Shown here: piece by piece, positions 27,604 to 36,172 of the stretch
How positions within the stretch are numbered: position 1 is the stretch's first letter
Layout of the letters: every line of letters begins with the position of its first letter
Assembly (NCBI RefSeq): GCF_030065545.1
Contig: NZ_JASJNC010000002.1
Coordinates: 310,001-374,000, forward strand
Length of the DNA: 64,000 bases
Reading direction: 5' to 3'
Origin: Marinicella marina
GTDB taxonomy: Bacteria > Pseudomonadota > Gammaproteobacteria > Xanthomonadales > Marinicellaceae
The notes under the pieces: generated by a model
What the model was told of the DNA's origin: nothing
The model's input: only the letters and a program-made list of their open reading frames with translations
Database searches by the model: none
Program-made: the position numbers and the translations under genes

Positions 27604-28080
27604 ATGAGCATAGATAATAAATTCAATAACACCAACCAAGCCAAAAAACTAAAAAAGCTGATGAATTGGTATGGGCCCTACTTGGGAGCGGGAATTAAAC
27701 TCGAGCACATCGCAAATGACTGGAGTGAAATCACCGTCTCAATGGACATGCGTTGGTACAACCGCAATGCCGTGGGCACGCATTTTGGTGGCTCTTTGTA
27801 CGCCATGGTTGATCCTCATTACATGCTGATGTTGATGAAATTATTAGGCAAAGGATATATCGTGTGGGACAAAGCCGCATCAATTGACTTTATTAAGCCG
27901 GGCCGAGGCAAGGTTACTGCCACCATGCAAATAAGCTCAGCAATGCTCGATGAGATCAAGCAGGCCACTGCGGATGGAGAAAAATATTTGCCTGAATATG
28001 AAGTGGTCATTTATGATGAACAAGGCGAGGTCGTGGCTCGGGTCATGAAAACCTTGTACATCAGAAAAAAGCAAGAATAA
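27604..28080 (+). CDS. DUF4442 hot-dog-fold protein (putative thioesterase)
   Basis: A 158-residue protein with the single hot-dog layout of the DUF4442 family: a central helix NAVGTHFGGSLYAMVDPHYM, strand AASIDFIKPGRGKVTATM, and C-terminal EVVIYDEQGEVVARVMKTLYI. Members are related to acyl-CoA thioesterases, though activity for this subgroup is not established here. It is cytoplasmic and probably dimeric. It is divergent from the Calx-beta gene and convergent, with a 2-bp gap, with the winged-helix regulator, so it appears to stand alone. Confidence 0.85.
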   Translation: MSIDNKFNNTNQAKKLKKLMNWYGPYLGAGIKLEHIANDWSEITVSMDMRWYNRNAVGTHFGGSLYAMVDPHYMLMLMKLLGKGYIVWDKAASIDFIKPGRGKVTATMQISSAMLDEIKQATADGEKYLPEYEVVIYDEQGEVVARVMKTLYIRKKQE

Positions 28081-28082
28081 CT

Positions 28083-30419
28083 TTATTTAACTTGGCTGAT
28101 TTTTGCTTGCCATTTTTCTAACAACAATTGATCTTTAGCTTTCCAGAAATCTTTGGCCTGTGTTTTAAGTTCTGACATTAAAGTGACTGCTTGAATCATT
28201 TGATCTTCATGAGCCAGCCATTGAGCCTTAAATTTATTAAATGGATAGACAAAGCGATCGCGATTTTCTATACGATCTAACGCATCTCTAACTGTGTTTC
28301 TATTAAATGGATTTGTTAGATCATTAATCATTAAACCAATGATGACTTTATTGATGTTATTAGCAAAGCTGATATCTCGAGTAGCCATATAGGTATCTTC
28401 TAATGCCATGAGTTTTTCAATCGCTTGTTGGATAAAACCTTCTTTGAATAAAATATGGGAATCAATAGCCATCAATTCATTATCTATTGACTCGGACAAA
28501 GTGGGGTAGGCATTTAGGTATTGGGCTTTTTTTTCTTTGCTTTGAGCCGTTGGAAGCATAACTGCATTTAAGTATAAATCCAATGCTATTGCGTATGGCG
28601 CGTCTACTGGGTAGTCTTCTGGATTTGGCATTGTGATTTCCAAAAGCGAGTCGACAGTTGTTCTGGCGTGTTCAAACAAGCCATGAGCAATCGACATATC
28701 GGCCTCCAAAATAAAGGCAGTGACTTTGGGTTGTAGCGAGGCATATTCAATACTCAACTGATTCAAGGCATCAAGGCTCTTTTGGGTGGCTGATAAATCT
28801 CCTAGTTCATAATGAACCCAACCATAGGCGCTCCAAAAATTAACCAATGTTCTGGCACCTTCGACTTGGTTTAAGTATGGTTTGGCTTTTTCTAAGGCCA
28901 GTTGAGCCTCGCTAAATTGTGCCAAATAGGCATGCACATCTGACCATACCCGATAAGAAGATAATAGTCCTTCACTGTTATTACTAAGCTTGAAGTTTTT
29001 TATCGCCAATTGAATCATTTCTATGGCTTGTGGCTCCATGGAAGCTTCATTTAAGGATACCGCTAAATTATGTTGGCGCACCCCAATTACATCAGGTGAA
29101 GGATCAAATTTTTCAGTCAAGGCCAATAACTTCTGCCCCAGGATGACATCGCTTTTATCATCAATACCTTTATAGTCATTCAGTACCAACTGGTTGTTCA
29201 TGTTATACATGATGACATTGATGTTGTGACTGACTTCAGCTTGTTGCATGGATTCATCAAGTATGGTTTGTGCTTCATCCAAGCGATTTAAATAAATCAG
29301 GTTTTTAACTTGAATCGGTGCTAAATTTAGGCGCTTTTCATCGTTTAACTTACCGGATGAAATCAGCGTGTTAATTAAACCAAGGGCTTTTTCGAACTGG
29401 CCTAATTCAGTTTCAACATCAGCCAAGGTAATCCAAGCAGGGAAAAAGTCAGGATCTTGCTCAACCGCAGTATTGAGCAGAAGTTTGGCTTTATCATATG
29501 ATCTCGATTTGGCGGCAGCTAAACCTCTGAGGTAACTTTCCATAACAAAGTCTGTAGCTGTTGGCTGTTCCTGTTGTCGGTTATTTATAACTTCAACGGA
29601 TATGTTTAATTGTTGCAAGGTCCATGTTTCGATTTGCTTGAGTAACAGTGATACAGTAGCGGCTTTTAGTGAATTTTTAGCCACAATCTGTTGTTGATTG
29701 CGCAACAATAGGTTGGCGATGTATTGGTTGCCTTGAGTTTGATTTTCAACCATCAAGACGTATTCAATTCCCGGCATTTGGCTGAGCTCTATGGCAAAAA
29801 CATCTTGATCACTTTGTTCAAACCAGCTGTTTTTAGGTTGAATGGTTTGAATTTCCCGGTAGTCTAATAAACGATTGGATAAATAATTCAGTCCGCCAAC
29901 ATTGAGCCAGTCGTTGTTAGTAAATGATGGGATAATGGCCATGTTGATGGTATCTGTTGATTGCCAATCAATTTGTTTCTTGTTTTGGCTTTTGTTCAGT
30001 TGCCACAAAACCAGTACCAAAGCAAAAACTATCGATGCCACTACCCAAGCCGTATATTGATTGGATTTATCAATTGGATCATTGTTAACGGTTTCAATAT
30101 GCAGCTCACAAGTGAAACGAATTCCCACACCACGAATAGTTTCAATGAATTGGAAATCATCGTAATCGGCCAGTAGTTTTCGCAGTCGAGTGATTTGTTT
30201 ATTCAAAGCCGAATCGGTGACTATTTGATTGGGCCAGACTTGTGCAATCAGGTTATCTTTCTCAATCACATCGCCATTGGATTGAATCAATGCCAACAAC
30301 AGCACATGATTTTTTTTGCTGAGTTGAATGACTTGATTGCGGTAAGTGAACTGGTGCTGACTGGGTGTGAATTTAAAATCCAAAAATGAGTAGGTTGTGG
30401 TTTTTGAATCACCAGTCAT
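28083..30419 (-). CDS. CadC/ToxR-type winged-helix regulator with TPR sensor domain
   Basis: A 778-residue one-component membrane regulator. Residues about 10-108 form an OmpR-type winged helix (LLLALIQSNGDVIEKDNLIA, then VWPNQIVTDSALNKQITRLRKLL and IETIRGVGIRF). A single membrane helix lies at about 123-141 (YTAWVVASIVFALVLVLW). The remaining 600 residues are mainly TPR-like helices (AKLLLNTAVEQDPDFFPAWI, FEKALGLINTLI), presumably periplasmic. Such proteins bind DNA while membrane-anchored. It lies head to head with the two secreted-protein genes at 30618-32023, which are plausible targets. Confidence 0.88.
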   Translation of the reverse strand: MTGDSKTTTYSFLDFKFTPSQHQFTYRNQVIQLSKKNHVLLLALIQSNGDVIEKDNLIAQVWPNQIVTDSALNKQITRLRKLLADYDDFQFIETIRGVGIRFTCELHIETVNNDPIDKSNQYTAWVVASIVFALVLVLWQLNKSQNKKQIDWQSTDTINMAIIPSFTNNDWLNVGGLNYLSNRLLDYREIQTIQPKNSWFEQSDQDVFAIELSQMPGIEYVLMVENQTQGNQYIANLLLRNQQQIVAKNSLKAATVSLLLKQIETWTLQQLNISVEVINNRQQEQPTATDFVMESYLRGLAAAKSRSYDKAKLLLNTAVEQDPDFFPAWITLADVETELGQFEKALGLINTLISSGKLNDEKRLNLAPIQVKNLIYLNRLDEAQTILDESMQQAEVSHNINVIMYNMNNQLVLNDYKGIDDKSDVILGQKLLALTEKFDPSPDVIGVRQHNLAVSLNEASMEPQAIEMIQLAIKNFKLSNNSEGLLSSYRVWSDVHAYLAQFSEAQLALEKAKPYLNQVEGARTLVNFWSAYGWVHYELGDLSATQKSLDALNQLSIEYASLQPKVTAFILEADMSIAHGLFEHARTTVDSLLEITMPNPEDYPVDAPYAIALDLYLNAVMLPTAQSKEKKAQYLNAYPTLSESIDNELMAIDSHILFKEGFIQQAIEKLMALEDTYMATRDISFANNINKVIIGLMINDLTNPFNRNTVRDALDRIENRDRFVYPFNKFKAQWLAHEDQMIQAVTLMSELKTQAKDFWKAKDQLLLEKWQAKISQVK

Positions 30420-30617
30420 GCGCCTTTATTACTCCCAATTAATAAAATGTCAGCCAATTGTCTATTAATTGTCTGGTATTTGTCCTGCTAAGTCAAACGC
30501 CACCCATAGAATTAGAAACAGCGATGCAAATTGAGTTGCCTGTGAAGTTTATCAATTAAACCTTTAAGCAACTCTAACATGCATATTTCAGTTAATTATC
30601 TTTTCAGGAGAGGATCA

Positions 30618-31007
30618 ATGAATCTTATAAATAGACGGTTTATTTACCCAGTAAACATCAAGTGCCTCAATCAACAGAGGTGCAAAAAAAATAGCCATTT
30701 TAGATGGTTATTAATGGCTTTGATAACCAGTTTCGCTGTTGTTAGCCATGCCGAAAAAGTGAGTGCCAATGAATTAAACCAAGCAGGCACATTAAACGGA
30801 CAAATTGGTAGTCAGTTCAATATGCGTAAATCAGTCATCGCCAGTGGCCAACAAGCCCAAGGTGAAGGTTACGTTATTAATGGTGCCATAGGTCAGCCAT
30901 TAACCGGACAATCAGCCGGAGGAAACTTTCAGTTGAATGCTGGTTTTTACCGCGGTAACCGTGATCTTATTTTTAGTAATGAATTTGAAACATTTAATTT
31001 TAATTAA
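30618..31007 (+). CDS. Small secreted protein with aromatic/acidic C-terminal motif
   Basis: A 129-residue protein. AGGAG precedes the ATG at 30618. The N-terminal half is an unusually long basic n-region followed by a hydrophobic segment, FRWLLMALITSFAVVSHAE, which looks like a signal peptide. The mature part is short and glycine-rich (GQQAQGEGYVINGAIGQPLTGQSAG, outlined only) and ends LIFSNEFETFNFN, matching the tail motif of other exported proteins here. No family is recognised. It is followed after 11 bp by a second secreted protein with its own AAGGAG, which overlaps this gene's stop. Confidence 0.7.
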   Translation: MNLINRRFIYPVNIKCLNQQRCKKNSHFRWLLMALITSFAVVSHAEKVSANELNQAGTLNGQIGSQFNMRKSVIASGQQAQGEGYVINGAIGQPLTGQSAGGNFQLNAGFYRGNRDLIFSNEFETFNFN

Positions 31008-31018
31008 GGAGTATGAAT

Positions 31019-32023
31019 ATGAAACAAGCGCACAATAAATTAACCCCAAGAGTCATCATCCAAGCTGTTTTTTTTAGCTTGATTTTAACTGGTCAATTAA
31101 GTTCAGCGAATGCTGGCACAGTTGAGGTGGGTACACAGTTCACGTTCCAAGGAGAATTAATAGACAATGGCTCTCCTGCTAATGGTGAATATGATTTTCT
31201 ATTTCAATTATTCAGTAGCAGTGTAGGTGGCTCGCCAGTAGATTTTGTCAGCGTAGAGGATTTGTCAGTCAATGATGGTTTGATCAGTGTTGAGCTTGAT
31301 TATGGTGATATGCCATTTGATGGTGATGAAAAATATTTGCAAATCAACGTCAGGCTTGGTGACAGCTCTGGCAGTTTAACACCCTTGGTGCCTAGACAAA
31401 GAATCAACGTGACACCTTATGCAATACAAGCTGAATTTACTGAAAATAGTAGTTCTCCTTGGGTCGATGTAAGCGGTGGTATTCAATACAGTGATAATGT
31501 TTATGTTGGAAGTGCTGTATTTTCTGACTCATTATTAACATCAGCTGCTCCCAGTAATGTGAGTCCATTCAGAGCCAGAATTGGTGGTTCTACTCGCTTT
31601 GAAATTCAGGAGAATGGTGGTACTTCAATTGGCTCTTTTGATCCTGCACCTGCACAAGGTCTGTTTGTTGAAAGTGATGCCAAACAAAGTCTATCAGCAC
31701 ATGGTTTTGTCAAAGCAGCAACCAACATAGAATGTGCATCAGGGGTTAATGGTGGTTCACTCAGTTATTTTAATAACGTCAATGATAATGATTTTACCAC
31801 CAGCCAAAATGGCGCTGGTGGTGGATGTGTTATTACTGTGCCTTTCGATATCAGTAATGCTTTTTTTACTGTCAGTGCTTACGATACTGGAGGGGTAAAT
31901 GTTTTTGAAACTGTGGTGGCCAGCTGTTCGCCCATTTCGAACAATGAACTACAATGTCAACTACAAAAAATTGGAGCCAACACTGCGGTCAGTAACGGTG
32001 TGGTTCAATTGGCTGTCTACTGA
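31019..32023 (+). CDS. Secreted beta-rich protein
   Basis: A 334-residue exported protein with a signal peptide ending near SANA. The N-terminal domain begins FTFQGELIDNGSPANGEYDF, a motif seen in many bacterial secreted proteins of unknown function. It continues with strands up to RINVTPYAIQAEF, and the C-terminal half has two cysteine pairs. The ATG at 31019 is preferred over 31013 because AAGGAG (31006-31011) is then 7 nt away instead of 1. It probably forms an operon with the preceding small secreted protein, facing the membrane winged-helix regulator. Function is unknown. Confidence 0.75.
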   Translation: MKQAHNKLTPRVIIQAVFFSLILTGQLSSANAGTVEVGTQFTFQGELIDNGSPANGEYDFLFQLFSSSVGGSPVDFVSVEDLSVNDGLISVELDYGDMPFDGDEKYLQINVRLGDSSGSLTPLVPRQRINVTPYAIQAEFTENSSSPWVDVSGGIQYSDNVYVGSAVFSDSLLTSAAPSNVSPFRARIGGSTRFEIQENGGTSIGSFDPAPAQGLFVESDAKQSLSAHGFVKAATNIECASGVNGGSLSYFNNVNDNDFTTSQNGAGGGCVITVPFDISNAFFTVSAYDTGGVNVFETVVASCSPISNNELQCQLQKIGANTAVSNGVVQLAVY

Positions 32024-32068
32024 TGTGTTTATACTATTACTGATAGTAAATTCCTTTTGATTGTAAAG

Positions 32069-32098
32069 TCCACCAGTTTTTTGCTGGTGGATTATGTT
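32069..32098 (+). terminator. Probable terminator after the secreted-protein pair
   Basis: TCCACCAG (32069-32076) pairs perfectly with CTGGTGGA (32084-32091) around a 7-base loop, followed by TTATGTTTTA, a weak T-rich stretch. Confidence 0.6.
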
Positions 32099-32162
32099 TT
32101 AGTTACCTGTATTTGTGGCAACTTAACATTTAAAACAAAACAGTTGTTGTAGAATATTGTTC

Positions 32163-32609
32163 ATGAGTCATAAAAAAGACATTTCAATCACCATCAATAA
32201 TCAAACCCATCATTTCAATGGCAATGACATGGAGAGCATGCGTAAGCTGCCATGGTCTGAGCGCAAGGCGTTGATAGCGCTGTTAGAAAACATCAAAAAA
32301 GCTGAGTATGTTAAGTCAGTCAAAACAATTGAAACAGCAGATGAATCTGAAATAAGTGAATCAGAGGCCAGAAGCCATGAACCAGTCAGTCATCCAAAAA
32401 TGAAAAAAGCCTCGGTTGCCTCTAAAACACAGCATAAATTGGATTCACCAATAAAGTCTTCGAAGGCGGAGGCGGATGTTGATGATTTGATGAATCGTTT
32501 GATTGTTGAACAAAAGCAGACCCGCAGTTCAGTGCCTGATAAGTCTGAAGTTTATAAGTGGTTGTTGTTGATTGTGGTTGTTATTTTTGTGTTGGCAATG
32601 GTTTTTTAA
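32163..32609 (+). CDS. Tail-anchored small protein, unknown function
   Basis: A 148-residue protein without a signal peptide. The N-terminal 50 residues look folded (ISITINNQTHHFNG, then LPWSERKALIALLENIKKAEYV). The middle is charged and Ser/Glu/Lys-rich, probably disordered. A single C-terminal membrane helix (KWLLLIVVVIFVLAMVF) ends the chain, so it should be tail-anchored with its body in the cytoplasm. TTG at 32157 is possible, but the ATG at 32163 is better. I do not recognise the family. It stands alone between two hairpins. Confidence 0.65.
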   Translation: MSHKKDISITINNQTHHFNGNDMESMRKLPWSERKALIALLENIKKAEYVKSVKTIETADESEISESEARSHEPVSHPKMKKASVASKTQHKLDSPIKSSKAEADVDDLMNRLIVEQKQTRSSVPDKSEVYKWLLLIVVVIFVLAMVF

Positions 32610-32640
32610 GCCATAAAGTGCTGAGAGTTTAGGGTGGTGC

Positions 32641-32668
32641 GTTGAGCCAAACTTCAGTTTGACTCAAC
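32641..32668. terminator. Hairpin between convergent genes
   Basis: GTTGAGCCAAAC (32641-32652) pairs with GTTTGACTCAAC (32657-32668) with one mismatch and a 4-base loop. The stem is strong but lacks a T-tract on either side. It sits between the tail-anchored gene and the convergent S9 peptidase gene and could end both transcripts. Confidence 0.5.
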
Positions 32669-32684
32669 GGCAGTGACTTGCTGT

Positions 32685-34595
32685 TTATTTCAAATACTCA
32701 TCCAAGAAAGATAAGTACTTATTACTGGCTTCAATGCGGTTCTCTTTTTTACTGAATCCATGACCTTCATCATCAAACAATAAATACTCAACGTGCGTTC
32801 CGGTCTCGCGAATGGCTGCTACCATTTCATCACTCTCAACCTGCAACACCCTGGGATCGTTGGCACCTTGTACCACCAGCACTGGTTTTTTCACTTGGTG
32901 ACCAAAAAATACCGGTGAAATGTTATAAAGACGCTCTTCATCAGTTTCTGGGTCGCCCAATTCATCATACAGAGATTTTCTGAATGCTTCCCAGTAAGGC
33001 GGGATGCTCTTCAAAGTTCTGACCCAGTTGGTGACGCCGAAGATGTTCACGCCGACCTCAAATTCATCGGTAAAAGCCATCGCGGCCATGGTTAAATAAC
33101 CACCATAACTGCCACCCATAACACCAATTTTATCGGCATCAACCCAGTCTAAGGTTTGCAGGTATTTTTTGTTATACACCACGTCTTTTAAATCGTGATC
33201 ACCATGCTTTTTGTCATCCAAATGAAAGAAAGTTTTGCCGTATCCACTGGAACCTCGGTTGTTGATTTTAAATACCGCATAGCCGTTATTAACAATGTGT
33301 TGGGTCAAGGCCGAATAGCCAAAACGTGACTGTCCGCCGGGTCCACCGTGAATGAAAATTAAGGCAGGTACTTTTTCTGTTGCCGCTTGTTTGGGTTTGT
33401 ATAAGATCCCTGGAATTTCTAAACCATCAAAACTGTTAAAGCGTTTAACCTCGCCTGCAACCAAGTGGTCTTCATCAATATTAGGGTTACCAGTATCGGT
33501 CAGTCTTTTGGCTGCAGTGCTGCCCAGTTGATAGGTATACAGGTTGGATGGCGAGGTGTCAGAATTAAGGTAAAACACCATGGTGCTCGAATCGTCGCTG
33601 AAATTAACACCGCGTAAATCGCCCGCTGGTAAGTTAGGGATTTTAACTGTTTGTTGGGTTTCGGTATTAACAATGTCTAACACCGTTTGTGCATCTTGAT
33701 TGATACCAGTAACGCGGTATTTCCCATCGTCTGAAAAATAGGTAAAACTGACATCCCAATCTGCTTGGTAACTGACGCTGTGAGATTGGTCAGACAAGTC
33801 ATAAGCCATGGCTTGGTTGAATTCACCCATCGCATTGCTGCCATAGATTAAATGTTGGCTGTCTGGGGTGAAGGTGTAGATACCATGTGCCACGTCTTTA
33901 TCAGCACTGCCAGCGACCATCATGGCTGCGGCTTGATCATCATTCAAGTCAACCAAGTAAATGTCTGAATCGGCATTGGTGTTGGTTTTGGACAAGGCCA
34001 GCCAACGACCGTCTGGGCTGATGCTACCGAGTTGATAGCCGGTGTCATTCTGATAAATCAATTCACGGCTGTAATCGCTCACTGCGTAACGATAAAGGTC
34101 AAAGAACTTAGGATCCCGTTCGTTGGTCGCAATATAAAAATGCTGGTCGTTCTCATGCCAACCAGCAAAGTTAGCCTTCAAGTTATCACCGGGGGTCAAA
34201 TCAACAATGCTGCCATCCAAATTGCGCACATAAACATGGTCTAATTCATTGCCACCCTGGTCGGCGTTATAGAGTATGCGGTCATCATTTGGGAACCAAC
34301 TGTTGACAAAAATCGATTCCTCAATTGAATCAGTCAATGCCACTTTACCGCTGCCATCCAGAGCCACTTTGTAGGCATTGAAGATGCCAGATTCATCACT
34401 GCTGACTAAAACCGCTGAGCGGTCGTGGTTAATGGAAGAGCCGAACACTGAAGTGGTTTTGAAAAAATCTTCAGCAGAATAGGTTTGAAAATCATCGCCA
34501 GCGGCTTGCTCAGCCACCATGGGTTGTTTTGTTTGGCAGGCAGCCAACAAAACAAACGAAGCAATAAATAAGAGATTGAATTTCGCAGATTTCAT
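32685..34595 (-). CDS. S9-family prolyl oligopeptidase-type peptidase, lipoprotein
   Basis: A 636-residue peptidase with a lipoprotein signal (lipobox LAAC near residue 20). The N-terminal 370 residues form a beta-propeller of WD-like strands (for example GYQLGSISPDGRWLALSK and AHGIYTFTPDSQHLIYG). The C-terminal alpha/beta hydrolase domain has oxyanion motif IFIHGGPGGQS, nucleophile GGSYGGY (Ser at about 495), Asp in QGANDPRV and His in DEGHGF. This is the acylaminoacyl/dipeptidyl peptidase layout, cleaving short peptides in the periplasm. The start has no strong ribosome site. It appears to stand alone. Confidence 0.9.
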   Translation of the reverse strand: MKSAKFNLLFIASFVLLAACQTKQPMVAEQAAGDDFQTYSAEDFFKTTSVFGSSINHDRSAVLVSSDESGIFNAYKVALDGSGKVALTDSIEESIFVNSWFPNDDRILYNADQGGNELDHVYVRNLDGSIVDLTPGDNLKANFAGWHENDQHFYIATNERDPKFFDLYRYAVSDYSRELIYQNDTGYQLGSISPDGRWLALSKTNTNADSDIYLVDLNDDQAAAMMVAGSADKDVAHGIYTFTPDSQHLIYGSNAMGEFNQAMAYDLSDQSHSVSYQADWDVSFTYFSDDGKYRVTGINQDAQTVLDIVNTETQQTVKIPNLPAGDLRGVNFSDDSSTMVFYLNSDTSPSNLYTYQLGSTAAKRLTDTGNPNIDEDHLVAGEVKRFNSFDGLEIPGILYKPKQAATEKVPALIFIHGGPGGQSRFGYSALTQHIVNNGYAVFKINNRGSSGYGKTFFHLDDKKHGDHDLKDVVYNKKYLQTLDWVDADKIGVMGGSYGGYLTMAAMAFTDEFEVGVNIFGVTNWVRTLKSIPPYWEAFRKSLYDELGDPETDEERLYNISPVFFGHQVKKPVLVVQGANDPRVLQVESDEMVAAIRETGTHVEYLLFDDEGHGFSKKENRIEASNKYLSFLDEYLK

Positions 34596-34653
34596 AAAGT
34601 GAGCCCAAAATTAGTGAGCAAATATCTTGCCTGTTGCGACTTTATTTGTCAAT

Positions 34654-35103
34654 TTACTGCGGTTTTTTTGACTCAAACCAAAAAGTCACTGGACCATCGT
34701 TGACCAAACTGACCTGCATGTCAGCGCCAAATTGGCCGGTTTGTATACTTAAATCAGTTTGCTGAGCCAGTTTAACCAATTCATCGAAAATGAACTGGCC
34801 GTGCGCTGGTGAGGCGCCGCGTGAAAAACCGGGTCTGTTGCCTTTTTTGGTCTCAGCCACCAAGGTGAACTGTGATACCAGCAGCAGTTCACCCTTGATG
34901 TCATTCAAGGACAGGTTCATTTTTCCAGCGGCATCTGGGAAGATGCGGTAGCGACAGACTTTATTTAAAAGCTGAGCTGCATCGGCCACTTCATCGTCAC
35001 GTTCGACACCAACCAAAGCCAATATGCCCTGGTTGATTTTGCCGACAGTTTCACCGTTGACATCGACTTGCGCTTGCTTCACCCTTTGAATCAAAATTTT
35101 CAT
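34654..35103 (-). CDS. dtd: D-aminoacyl-tRNA deacylase
   Basis: A 149-residue protein that matches DTD over its full length. Both active-site signatures are present: SQFTL (in LLVSQFTLVA) and the cross-dimer Gly-cisPro motif in NDGPVT. The start MKILIQRVKQAQVDV is family-typical, so the ATG at 35103 is chosen over the upstream frame to 35151. DTD removes D-amino acids, and glycine from tRNA-Ala, preventing mistranslation. Cytoplasmic homodimer. The gene is about 50 bp upstream of the S9 peptidase gene and may share its transcript. Confidence 0.96.
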   Translation of the reverse strand: MKILIQRVKQAQVDVNGETVGKINQGILALVGVERDDEVADAAQLLNKVCRYRIFPDAAGKMNLSLNDIKGELLLVSQFTLVAETKKGNRPGFSRGASPAHGQFIFDELVKLAQQTDLSIQTGQFGADMQVSLVNDGPVTFWFESKKPQ

Positions 35104-35202
35104 AACAGTGCATGTTAGCAGATGAAGTTCAATGTGCCAAAGAGAAAGCATCGGGCTGGTGTTGATTATTGGGTTTTGTCATTGGTGAGCGTGCAGGCGG
35201 GC

Positions 35203-35231
35203 TTGTTGCTGAATGTTTCAGACTATATAAT
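35203..35231 (+). promoter_or_regulatory. Sigma-70 promoter for the winged-helix gene
   Basis: TTGTTG (35203-35208) and a perfect TATAAT (35226-35231) are separated by 17 bp. The ATG of the downstream gene is 31 bp further on, with no clear Shine-Dalgarno sequence. Confidence 0.55.
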
Positions 35232-35262
35232 GAATTAATCTTAGCTATAACAATAATACTTC

Positions 35263-36132
35263 ATGTCACTAGAAATTGGACCTTATGTAGTTGATGTTGA
35301 AACAGGTCATGTTTCCAAAGCAGGAGAGAGGGTGAAATGGGGCATTAAGGCCAAACAATTGTTTACACTGCTATTGCAGAACTCACCCCAAACCATCACC
35401 AAAGAAACCATCCTTGCAGAGGTTTGGAAGGGTCGGGTGGTGACCGAAAACTCACTCTATAAAACCATCAGTAAGCTGCGTCAGGAGCTCAATCCAGACG
35501 GTATAGAAATTGAATCCGTGTTTGGCGAGGGTTATCGCATCATGGCAACCAGCGCACCCATCAAACAGAAAAAAACTGGAATTCTGGTATTTAAAAGGTT
35601 CGATGTGATATTGGCTGTTGGCCTGTTGTTGGTGTTGTCAATTGTTGTGTATCGTTGGATGAGTCATAATCATTTGGTTTCACAAATGGTGGCTTTAGAT
35701 AAACATTTGGCGGTAACCAAACAAGCCTTTATCAGTCAAATATACCGTCGCAATGAATTGGGTGATTTGCTCAGTCAACGGTTTGAACTCAGCCCCGATG
35801 ACTCCTGGGAAAAGCGGTTTTATCTGTTGTATGATGAAATGAATGAACAAGAGTTATTTTTATGTCAACAAACGCGCGCTTATACTGAAGGACCTATTTT
35901 TGAAAACAACCAAGCTGTTCTGGCGTTACTGAATAACAACCCCCAAATGGTGTCTTCATTGCCCCTGTCTCAAGAATTAATCAGTCATTTGACCCTGTGG
36001 TTGAATAAATATGAGCGCGTGTTTAAAGATTCAAAAAAAATGTGTTTGTTGTATGTGGGGGTTGAGGACGGTGCCAAATACCCGTCCGACTTTGATCAAC
36101 AACTAAAAAACTGGATTGAAAACCACCAATAA
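35263..36132 (+). CDS. ToxR-like membrane winged-helix regulator
   Basis: A 289-residue protein. Residues about 5-100 are an OmpR-type winged helix (AKQLFTLLLQNSPQTITKET, then EVWKGRVVTENSLYKTISKLR and SVFGEGYRI). A membrane helix lies at about 115-130 (ILAVGLLLVLSIVVYRW). The C-terminal 155 residues, presumably periplasmic, have cysteines (LFLCQQTRAY and KMCLLYVG) that might form a disulfide. This one-component layout resembles ToxR/CadC. The second such regulator of the window (28083-30419) has a much longer sensor. The targets are not evident; the next gene is convergent. Confidence 0.85.
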   Translation: MSLEIGPYVVDVETGHVSKAGERVKWGIKAKQLFTLLLQNSPQTITKETILAEVWKGRVVTENSLYKTISKLRQELNPDGIEIESVFGEGYRIMATSAPIKQKKTGILVFKRFDVILAVGLLLVLSIVVYRWMSHNHLVSQMVALDKHLAVTKQAFISQIYRRNELGDLLSQRFELSPDDSWEKRFYLLYDEMNEQELFLCQQTRAYTEGPIFENNQAVLALLNNNPQMVSSLPLSQELISHLTLWLNKYERVFKDSKKMCLLYVGVEDGAKYPSDFDQQLKNWIENHQ

Positions 36133-36172
36133 AGTTCTGGTTCAGACCACACACCAAAACACATTTTTATCA

